From contig REBS01000081.1 of NCBI GenBank assembly GCA_007692605.1, forward strand, positions 19,849-83,848: a stretch of 64,000 nt of DNA. Direction: 5' to 3'. The notes under the pieces were generated by a model, which saw only the letters and a program-made list of their open reading frames with translations, had not been told where the DNA came from and searched no databases. The position numbers and the translations under genes were made by a program. This document shows, piece after piece, positions 15,517 to 22,600 of the stretch (positions are counted from its first letter, which is position 1; the number at the start of each line of letters is the position of its first letter). The stretch is from Gemmatimonadales bacterium (lineage in GTDB: Bacteria; Gemmatimonadota; Gemmatimonadetes; Longimicrobiales; Gaopeijiaceae).

Positions 15517-17280
15517 GTGAAGCCGTTCGCCCTCTTCATCGTCGTCCTCTTTGTCGTTGCGGCCGCCCTTCCGGGCGCGGGGATTGCGCATGCCCAGATC
15601 ACCCCTCTCGATGGCTCCGGGGCACCGGACCGTTCGATCGGACCGCTCGCCGACGGAGCGTGGGACCTCCTCTTCGTCGGAGGGCGCCTGGTGGACGGAT
15701 CGGGGAATCCATGGAGCTACTCCGATGTGGCGATTCGTGATGACCGGATCGTGCGAGTTGCGCCGGCGGGCACGCTGAACCGGGCAGGCGCTCGCGAGGT
15801 GCTCGACATCTCGGGGCTCGTTCTGGCGCCGGGGTTCATCGATCTGAACGGGCAGTCCGACAACATGTATCTCGAGGACGGCTCGGCGCTCTCCAAGCTC
15901 TTCCAGGGGGTGACGACCGAGATCATGGGCGAGTCGAACACTCCCGCCCCCCTGGCGCCCGGGGAACGGGCCACGCACGTATCCGAAGCGGTGGCGGCAC
16001 GTCGGACGCGAGAGTGGCAGCGCTTCTCGGGCTGGCTCGAAGAGATGGAGGCGGGGGGGGTGGCGCTGAATGTCGGCTCCTTCCTGGGTGGGACCACGGT
16101 GCGGCGGCACGCCATGGGCCAGTCGCAACGCACGCCCAATCCCGCGGAGCTGCAGCAGATGCGGGAGGTCACGGAGCAGGCCATGAAGGACGGCGCCTTC
16201 GGGGTCGCGACCGCCCTCATCTACCCCCCGGGCGCCTATGCGGGGATCGACGAGCTCGTCGAGATCGCCGAGGTCGTGCAGGCCCACGGCGGCCTCTACA
16301 TCACCCACATGCGGAGCGAGTCCTACTTCATTCTCGATGCGCTCGAGGAGGCAATCGAGATCGGCGAGCGGTCCGGGGTCCCGGTCGAGATCTTCCACCT
16401 GAAGGTGGCCGGACGCGACAACTGGGACAGGACCGACGACGTGCTCGGGGTCATCGAAGACGCCCGGCGGCGCGGACTCGACGTGAGCGCCGGGATGTAC
16501 CCGTACACCGCGGCTTCGACAGGGCTGACCGCCTGCTTCCCCCCATGGGTCCAGGCCGATGGAGGCCTCTATCGGAACCTGGCGGACCCCGAGGCGCGCA
16601 GCCGGATCCGGGCGGAGATGACCGGCCCGCCGACCCGGTGGGAGAACTGGTGTCGGCTGGCGGGCCCGGAGGGAAGCGTGATCGCCACCGTATCGAACCC
16701 GGACCATGTCCGCTGGGTGGGCCGGTCGCTGGCCGAGGTGGCCGCGGAGCGCGGGGTCGACTGGATCGATGTGACCATGGATCTCGTTCTGCGGGATCGC
16801 TCGCGGGTCGGGATGATCTACTTCGCCATGGACGAGGACCGCGTACGGCAGAAGCTCGCGCTCCCCTACATGAAGTTCGGCACGGATGGCGCCGGCTGGA
16901 ACCCGAACCGGGCCGGTGGGCAGCCGCACCCGAGGGCCTACGGTAGCTACCCCCGAATCCTGGGCCGGTACGTGCGCGACGAGGGGATCATCACCCTCGA
17001 AGACGCGGTCAGAAAATCATCGTGGGCCGTCGCGGAGCGGCTGGGGCTGCAGGACCGGGGTCTGGTCGTCGAGGGCTTCATGGCGGATCTCGTCGTCTTC
17101 GACCCGGAGACGATCGAGGAGCGGAGCACCTACGAGCGGCCTCACCAGCTGGCCGAGGGAGTCCACCACCTGTACGTGAACGGCCAGGCGGTGATCTCGC
17201 ACGGTCGCGCCACCCCGGCCCGCCCGGGGCGGTTCCTGAGGGGCCCGGGCTGGGTGCCCCCCGAAGATCCGGATCGCTGA
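15517..17280 (+). CDS. Secreted D-aminoacylase-like amidohydrolase (N-acyl-D-amino-acid deacylase family)
   Basis: A 587 aa amidohydrolase with an N-terminal signal peptide (FALFIVVLFVVAAALPGAGIAHA). The D-aminoacylase fold is clear: LVDGSGNPWSYSDVAIRDDRI, GVTTEIMGES (Glu139 at the bridging position), LYITHMRSES, VEIFHLKVAG and FGTDGAGWNP for the metal-ligand His, His and Asp, and the C-terminal composite domain. The usual HxH of strand 1 is replaced: LAPGFIDLNGQSDN has Asn-Gly-Gln (111-113). A one-metal active site is therefore likely. It would act in the periplasm on N-acyl-D-amino acids or related amides. It starts on GTG, 96 bases after the racemase gene, and closes the operon. Confidence 0.85.
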   Translation: MKPFALFIVVLFVVAAALPGAGIAHAQITPLDGSGAPDRSIGPLADGAWDLLFVGGRLVDGSGNPWSYSDVAIRDDRIVRVAPAGTLNRAGAREVLDISGLVLAPGFIDLNGQSDNMYLEDGSALSKLFQGVTTEIMGESNTPAPLAPGERATHVSEAVAARRTREWQRFSGWLEEMEAGGVALNVGSFLGGTTVRRHAMGQSQRTPNPAELQQMREVTEQAMKDGAFGVATALIYPPGAYAGIDELVEIAEVVQAHGGLYITHMRSESYFILDALEEAIEIGERSGVPVEIFHLKVAGRDNWDRTDDVLGVIEDARRRGLDVSAGMYPYTAASTGLTACFPPWVQADGGLYRNLADPEARSRIRAEMTGPPTRWENWCRLAGPEGSVIATVSNPDHVRWVGRSLAEVAAERGVDWIDVTMDLVLRDRSRVGMIYFAMDEDRVRQKLALPYMKFGTDGAGWNPNRAGGQPHPRAYGSYPRILGRYVRDEGIITLEDAVRKSSWAVAERLGLQDRGLVVEGFMADLVVFDPETIEERSTYERPHQLAEGVHHLYVNGQAVISHGRATPARPGRFLRGPGWVPPEDPDR

Positions 17281-17297
17281 GGTCGGGCCCCTCCGCT

Positions 17298-17948
17298 TCA
17301 TCGCGGTATCTCGAAGGTGGGTGTGCGCGCCTGGTAGCGCTGAACCGGCAGCCCGAGGGCGCGCACGAGGAGGCGCCGGAAGCCGCGGCCCAGGGCGCTC
17401 CCGACCTGTTCACCCCCTTCGACGGCCGCGCCCAGGTCCCCCTGCAGCCATCGGCGCAGCTCGTCGATATCCGAGAGCGAGAGGGTCTCGACCTCGACGC
17501 GCCCCAGGTAGTAGTAGCGCCCTTCGCGCAGGGGTCGGAGGGGAACCGTGAGGTTGGCCTGCAGGAAGGCGAGGGCCGCGTCGGGCGACAGGACATTCCC
17601 CTGGTCGCCGTCTGCGGTCTCGACCAGGAACCGATTCGACAGGGGGTCCTGGCGAACCGTCGCGCGCCACTCGAATCGGCCATCCTGGGAGTCGAAGAAC
17701 TGGTCGCGCCAGAGCTCCACGACGATCTGGATGCGAACCGGAAGGCCGGACTCCAGCGAGCGAATCGTCCCCCTCGTGGTGAGGATCGGACCCAGCACGG
17801 CTTCGACCCGTCCGTCGCTCCCCTGCAGGCGGAGCTCCAGCGGGGGCGGCGCACTCTGGGCAAGCAGCCCGGTCGCAGCGGTCGGCCCCACCACCGTCGA
17901 GGCCAGCAGAAGCGCCACAAGCGCCAACCAGATACAAGAGGGGAGCAC
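17298..17948 (-). CDS. DUF4390-like secreted protein
   Basis: A 216 aa exported protein with a signal peptide (CIWLALVALLLASTVVGPTAATGLLA) and a beta-rich body: IRSLESGLPVRIQIVVELWRDQ, YYYLGRVEVETLSLSDIDELRRWL. The pattern (agonist-like strands ending in a short amphipathic tail) matches DUF4390. In proteobacteria DUF4390 genes lie next to ntrY, and here it is the last gene of an ntrY-ntrX-like operon, which supports the assignment. It starts on GTG 5 bases after the barrel gene. Molecular function is unknown; a periplasmic input or target of the two-component system is a guess. Confidence 0.72.
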   Translation of the reverse strand: MLPSCIWLALVALLLASTVVGPTAATGLLAQSAPPPLELRLQGSDGRVEAVLGPILTTRGTIRSLESGLPVRIQIVVELWRDQFFDSQDGRFEWRATVRQDPLSNRFLVETADGDQGNVLSPDAALAFLQANLTVPLRPLREGRYYYLGRVEVETLSLSDIDELRRWLQGDLGAAVEGGEQVGSALGRGFRRLLVRALGLPVQRYQARTPTFEIPR

Positions 17949-17953
17949 GGGTC

Positions 17954-19750
17954 TCAGAACCCCCGCGCGAGCCGCATGAAGAAATTGAGTCCGCGGTCCC
18001 GTCGGGACAGCGGATAGGCCCAGTACATCCCGAGCGGACCGAGGGTGAGGCCCGCCCCGATATCGGCCCGCAGCGGGCTGTCAGTCCTGGGGTCGATCAG
18101 CGAGTCCCCGGGGTGCGCCCGCCCGCCTCCGACTCCACCGAACACCGTCCAGCCCGGCTGGAGGAGAACCTGGGAGCCCAGCTCCCAGTCGGTCCGGTTC
18201 TCGGCATCGGGCTTCCACGAGAAGGGCAGATACCCGTGCAACTCCGCCTGAAAGAGGCCCACACGGTCACACCCGTAGGCCGGATGGCGCTGCTCTCCCC
18301 CGAGCTCGTCGACGAGCCCTGCCCGGGCGTCGCAGTCCACCGAGAACCTCCGGTGGCCCGGGAGGGACCCTTCTCCACCCAGGGTACGCTGGAACTGGGG
18401 TGCAAGGGGGTTGCCATCGACGGAGCCGGCCAGCAGAAGCCGAACATTCAGCCGGGTATTCGGACCCAGGCGGTTGTAGCGCCGTAGGTCGAGGGTGAGG
18501 TCGGTGGCGAGGGGGAAGCCCGCCGAATCCTCATCGAAGTTCAGCCCCCGCAGGCCCTCGCTGACCGTGGTCGCCTCGGGGAGCTGAAGCCCTCCGCCGA
18601 CACGCCGGCGGAGGTCGGCTTCGGCGAGCCAGCCGGTCGAGGGTTCGCGCAGGTCATCGCGCGTGTCCACCGCGAGCCCGAGAGCCAGGGTGCGCACGGA
18701 ACCTTCGGCGATCAGCGGCTGGGGCCTCCAGGGAGTCTCCTGGTCGCGCAGGGTCCACGGGTTCCGGATCTGGGCCGGCCCATGGTTCTCTTCGCGGTAC
18801 TCGATGCGGGCCCGAAGAGGTCGATCCAGCGGGTTGAGTTCGAGGAAGGTCGACCAGCCGGAAGCCTCGAAGTAGTCCCTGAAGTCACGCCGAAGGAAGA
18901 AGGTGGTGAACGAGGCTTCGGGGTTGCCGATGCCGCGCGACTCGATAGGGCGGGTCTCGGAGTGAAGGATCAGCCCCATCCGGCCCTCACCGCTTCCACC
19001 GAGGTCCTGGCTGACCGAGAACCGGTAGCCGAGATTCTCACTGTCGAGTTCGAGCCCCGAGGCGGAGCGCCAGAGTCCGAAGGCTTCGACCTCGGTCGGA
19101 TTCCGGCCCCCGCTCCGAAGCACGGACCCGACGTATAGGGGGAGCCCCTCGGTCCGATTGTAGTTGCCCGCCGACCGGATCGTGGGGCGAAGGGTGGCGA
19201 ATCCGAGATCGGCCTGGAGGAAGGGGGCCAGATCCCTCGCCGGAAGCTCCTCAGGCTCGATCCGGTCTCCCCGGATCCGGAAGCGAAGGGGGGCGGCATA
19301 GGCCCGGATCGGCCCCGACACCGTGGGGTCGTCGGCGGGCAGGAGCCTGCCCCCGATAATCAGGACCGAGCCTTCGATCCGCCCCTCTCCGACCAGGCTC
19401 AGGTCGCCATTGACCACCAGGACGGGTCCCTCCACGACCCCCGCGACCCTCAGCTCGCCGCCGAGCACTCCCAGGGCGCCGGTCAGGCGGGTGCCCGCGG
19501 GAATCCGGGTCCCCCCGGCCGCCCGGAGGGTCCCCGGATCGTTCAGGAAGTCGAAGGCCTCCTGCCGCACCTCCTGCGGGAGGGCTCCGCCGACCGGGGT
19601 GACCTGGGCCTGGAGCGGGCGTGGAAACAGACCGGTGCCCAGTGTGGCGAGCACCACTGAAACCAGAAGGAGGGTACGCCCGGGATGCGATGGGATTCCA
19701 GACATTACGGATTCACTCCAGGGTTCGTGGGTGCGGTTCGGGTAGGTCAT
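17954..19750 (-). CDS. BamA/TamA-like outer-membrane barrel with N-terminal beta-helix segment
   Basis: A 598 aa envelope protein. After a signal peptide (TLLLVSVVLATLGTGLFPRPLQA) comes a short repeat-like stretch, GALGVLGGELRVAGVVEGPVL and VNGDLSLVGEGRIEGSVLIIGG, that reads like bactofilin or right-handed beta-helix turns. From about residue 170 on, alternating strands (LALGLAVDTRDDLREPSTGW is the surface-antigen hallmark) form a 16-strand-type barrel of the Omp85 C-terminal kind. The protein ends FFMRLARGF with the terminal Phe recognised by BAM. There is no POTRA domain that I can see. The start at 19750 overlaps the response-regulator stop (ATGA). An internal ATG 45 bases later would place the signal peptide at the very N-terminus. 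Confidence 0.8.
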   Translation of the reverse strand: MTYPNRTHEPWSESVMSGIPSHPGRTLLLVSVVLATLGTGLFPRPLQAQVTPVGGALPQEVRQEAFDFLNDPGTLRAAGGTRIPAGTRLTGALGVLGGELRVAGVVEGPVLVVNGDLSLVGEGRIEGSVLIIGGRLLPADDPTVSGPIRAYAAPLRFRIRGDRIEPEELPARDLAPFLQADLGFATLRPTIRSAGNYNRTEGLPLYVGSVLRSGGRNPTEVEAFGLWRSASGLELDSENLGYRFSVSQDLGGSGEGRMGLILHSETRPIESRGIGNPEASFTTFFLRRDFRDYFEASGWSTFLELNPLDRPLRARIEYREENHGPAQIRNPWTLRDQETPWRPQPLIAEGSVRTLALGLAVDTRDDLREPSTGWLAEADLRRRVGGGLQLPEATTVSEGLRGLNFDEDSAGFPLATDLTLDLRRYNRLGPNTRLNVRLLLAGSVDGNPLAPQFQRTLGGEGSLPGHRRFSVDCDARAGLVDELGGEQRHPAYGCDRVGLFQAELHGYLPFSWKPDAENRTDWELGSQVLLQPGWTVFGGVGGGRAHPGDSLIDPRTDSPLRADIGAGLTLGPLGMYWAYPLSRRDRGLNFFMRLARGF

Positions 19751-21105
19751 GGTTCGAGCTCCAGCCGGCTCATGCGTCGATACAGGTTGCCGCGATCGGT
19801 CTGGAGCTTCCGGGCGGCTTCGGCCACATTCCCTTCGGCGGCCCGCAGCGCGCCCTCGATGAGTGCCGCTTCGTAGTCGTCGAGGCGGGTGCGCAGGGAG
19901 CGCTCATCGTCGTTACGGTACCCCGGGTCGACCCGCGCGCTTCCTCGAGCCTGGGGGAGGAGCGAGAGCACGAGGGTGGCGTCGACCTCTTCTCCGGGGT
20001 GAAGGATCGCCGCTCGCTCCAGAAGGTTGAAGAGCTCCCGCACATTGCCGGGCCACCCGTAGCGCCGCAGCTCCCGGAGGGCGTCCTCGGTGATCCGGGG
20101 TGCGGGAATCCCCTGTCGGGCCCGGAGCCGGTTCAGTCCGTGCTCGACGAGATCGGCCAGGTCCTCGGGGCGCTCTCTCAGGGGGGGCATGGTGATCGGC
20201 ACCACCTCGAGGCGGAAGAGGAGGTCTTCGCGGAAGCGACCGTCCGAGACCGCCGCCCTCAGGTCGATGTTCGTGGCGGCAAGCACCCGCACATCGACCT
20301 CGACGGAGTGCTGGCCTCCGACCCGCTGGATCCGTCCGGTCTCGAGGGTGCGCAGGAGCTTGGCCTGGGCCTCGCCCCCCAGGTCCGCCACCTCGTCGAG
20401 AAAGAGGGTGCCCCCATGGGCCAGCTCGAAGCGGCCCCTCCGGCGCTCCGTGGCTCCCGTGAACGCGCCCTTCTCGTGCCCGAACATCTCGCTTTCGACC
20501 AGGTCCCGGGGGATCGCGGCCGAGTTCACCCGAACGAAGGGTCCTCCCTTCCGATTGGAGAGGGCGTGGATGGCCGCCGCCGCCAGCTCCTTGCCGGTTC
20601 CGCTCTCGCCGGAGATGAGCACGCGCGCCTGGGTGGGGCCCACCTTTCGGATCGTCTCCCGGATCGCCTCCATCTTAGCACTGCTCCCGACGAGCCGGGT
20701 TCCGGGGCCCATCTCCTCCTGCAGCGCCCGACTCAGGTCGCGGGCCCGTCCCACCTCGAGGGCCGCCCGCAGGGTCAGGAGAACCGACTCGGGGGTCAGC
20801 GGCTTCTCGAGGAAGTGGAAGGCGCCCCGATGGGTCGCCTCGACCGCGTCGCCCAGGCTGGCCTCCCCGCTCATCATCACGACGGGGGTGCCGGGTACCC
20901 GCTCCAGGAGCCGGGGGAGAAGATCCAGTCCCGACTCACCCGGGAAGACCAGGTCGAGGAGGATCGCCTCGGGGGCGGCCTCGCGGACGGTCTCGAGCGC
21001 CGAGGCGCCGTCGGCGGCTTCGGTCACGTCGAAGCCCTCGGATTCGAGCAGTGCCCGAAGCATGCGTCGGAGATTTCCCTCGTCGTCGACGATCAGGATG
21101 CTCAT
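19747..21105 (-). CDS. NtrX-like sigma54-dependent response regulator
   Basis: A 452 aa transcription factor. Receiver domain 1-120: MSILIVDDEGNLRRML, phosphoacceptor Asp in ILLDLVFPGESGLD, FLEKPL. AAA+ domain about 140-375: Walker A SGESGTGKE, the sigma54-contacting GAFTGA loop, Walker B GGTLFLDEVADL, and WPGNVRELFNLLERAA. The C-terminal Fis-type HTH is AEGNVAEAARKLQTDRGNLYRRM. With GAFTGA intact it should activate sigma54 promoters. Start at ATG 21105, overlapping the kinase stop by 4 bases; the longer track start is not needed. The kinase partner is directly upstream and the barrel gene directly downstream. Confidence 0.93.
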   Translation of the reverse strand: MSILIVDDEGNLRRMLRALLESEGFDVTEAADGASALETVREAAPEAILLDLVFPGESGLDLLPRLLERVPGTPVVMMSGEASLGDAVEATHRGAFHFLEKPLTPESVLLTLRAALEVGRARDLSRALQEEMGPGTRLVGSSAKMEAIRETIRKVGPTQARVLISGESGTGKELAAAAIHALSNRKGGPFVRVNSAAIPRDLVESEMFGHEKGAFTGATERRRGRFELAHGGTLFLDEVADLGGEAQAKLLRTLETGRIQRVGGQHSVEVDVRVLAATNIDLRAAVSDGRFREDLLFRLEVVPITMPPLRERPEDLADLVEHGLNRLRARQGIPAPRITEDALRELRRYGWPGNVRELFNLLERAAILHPGEEVDATLVLSLLPQARGSARVDPGYRNDDERSLRTRLDDYEAALIEGALRAAEGNVAEAARKLQTDRGNLYRRMSRLELEP

Positions 21106-22349
21106 TCGGATACTCCGTCGGGGGAGATGGTGGGGGGAAGCTCGATCCGGAATTCGGCTCCCCCTCCGTCGCGGTTCCGGGCGCTCACCTGCCCCCTGTG
21201 CGCCAGGATCACCTGTCGGACCATGGGGAGGCCGAGCCCGGTTCCCCTCCGCTTGGTGGTGAAATCGGGCTCCCATATCCGGTTCAGCTCCCCCTCGGGC
21301 AGGCCCGGCCCCCGGTCGCGAATCCGCAGGGTCGCGCCCCCGTCGCCCCGAGGGGTCAGCACGACCTCGACCGGCTCCTCGGTACCCGAGGCCTGGGCGG
21401 CCTCGATCGCGTTGGCGATCAGGTTCCGGACCGCCCGTTCCAGCGCGGTGGGGTGCCCTTCGACGAGGAGTTCGCCGTCGACATCGAGCTCGAGGCGCAC
21501 CCCCCCTTCGGCGCTCCCGGTGTCATCGAGCCGCAGTCGGCGGTGCAGTCCGACCAGGAGCTCCGCCAGGTCCACCGGCGAGGGAGGACCGTCGGGGGGG
21601 CGACCGAACTGGGCGAAGCTGCGCGCGAGCTCGTCGAGGCGCTGGATCTCTTCGGTGAGCACACGCCCGGCCTCGGCGGTGCGCTCGTCGGGCGAGGCGG
21701 CCACGGTGCGGGCGGCCATCGCCATCGGGGTCAGGGGGTTCTTGAGGTCGTGCGCCACCCGGCGTGCCATCTCGGTCCAGCTTCGGGTCCGCTCCCGCTC
21801 GAGTTCACGGTTTCGGGCTTCGCGCAGCGACATCTCCATGCGGCGCAGCGCGTCACGCAACGTCTGGTACTCCCGGATCGCTCCCGATCCACGCCCCTCG
21901 CCGGGAGAAGGTGGCAGGGTGTCGCCGCGCCCGAGCGCCTCGGCCCAGCGGACCAGCTCGCGCACCGGCTCCGAAAGGCTACGCGAGACCCGGGTCGCGA
22001 CCAGCAGCGCGATCGCCGAGGCCAGGATCAGGATCGCCAGGGTGATCGCGGGCAGGAGGTAGAGGATACGCTCTCCGACCATGGTGAAGAATCGGGACAG
22101 GCGCACCGACTCCGAGAGCTGCTCCCGGTGGCGTTCGGCGGCGGCCTCGACGGCCGGACCCGCCGCCACCTCGTCGAGTCGATCAAGGAGCTCACTCCCC
22201 GATTCCGCGACCTGCCCCCAGGGCCCGGCCGTGCCCGTGGTCACGACGGCCTCCCGGAAGGCCAGCGTTCCCCCGAGAAGGAGGAGTCCCGACGGGATCA
22301 CCGCAGCCAGGAGGAGGGCGATGAAGAGTCTGGTCCGAAGGGTGGGCAT
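21102..22349 (-). CDS. NtrY-like sensor histidine kinase
   Basis: A 415 aa membrane kinase. It has two membrane helices (RLFIALLLAAVIPSGLLLLGG and LLPAITLAILILASAIALLV) enclosing a roughly 80-residue periplasmic region, then a HAMP-like linker and an H-box, ARRVAHDLKNPLTPM. The ATPase boxes follow: N box VRNLIANAIEAAQ, G1 IRDRGPGLPEGEL, G2 GTGLGLPMVRQV. It phosphorylates the downstream NtrX-like regulator. I use ATG 22349 because the first helix follows at once; ATG 22394 gives 15 more residues but has no ribosome site. The periplasmic part is too small for a recognisable sensor domain. Confidence 0.9.
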   Translation of the reverse strand: MPTLRTRLFIALLLAAVIPSGLLLLGGTLAFREAVVTTGTAGPWGQVAESGSELLDRLDEVAAGPAVEAAAERHREQLSESVRLSRFFTMVGERILYLLPAITLAILILASAIALLVATRVSRSLSEPVRELVRWAEALGRGDTLPPSPGEGRGSGAIREYQTLRDALRRMEMSLREARNRELERERTRSWTEMARRVAHDLKNPLTPMAMAARTVAASPDERTAEAGRVLTEEIQRLDELARSFAQFGRPPDGPPSPVDLAELLVGLHRRLRLDDTGSAEGGVRLELDVDGELLVEGHPTALERAVRNLIANAIEAAQASGTEEPVEVVLTPRGDGGATLRIRDRGPGLPEGELNRIWEPDFTTKRRGTGLGLPMVRQVILAHRGQVSARNRDGGGAEFRIELPPTISPDGVSE

Positions 22350-22600
22350 AGCGCTGGCCGGCTCCCTGGCCGAAGACGGGAGGAAGTCCCACATGGTGCA
22401 GCGTCGCGGAGGCCACGTTGCATTGGATCACTGCTCCGTACACCCGGGCGACCCCGGTGCCGGACGGGACTTCGGCGACCCTGCACCAACAGATGAAAAA
22501 GCTCGACTCATGCGGCCCCGCGGGCAAGGACGCCCCCGGGTCCGCTCGCTCGGACCACCGTCGCAGCGGTTCGGCGCCGGCCCCATCCCGGCGGCTACGA

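Noticed and set aside
14212-16929. 905 aa minus-strand ORF opposite the enolase and amidohydrolase genes
   Set aside because: The plus strand encodes two proteins with full active-site motifs. The minus product is Arg/Pro/His/Gly rich without domains, typical of a GC-rich shadow frame.
19621-22062. 813 aa plus-strand ORF over the two-component genes
   Set aside because: Antisense shadow of the NtrX/NtrY-like genes, which have all expected motifs.
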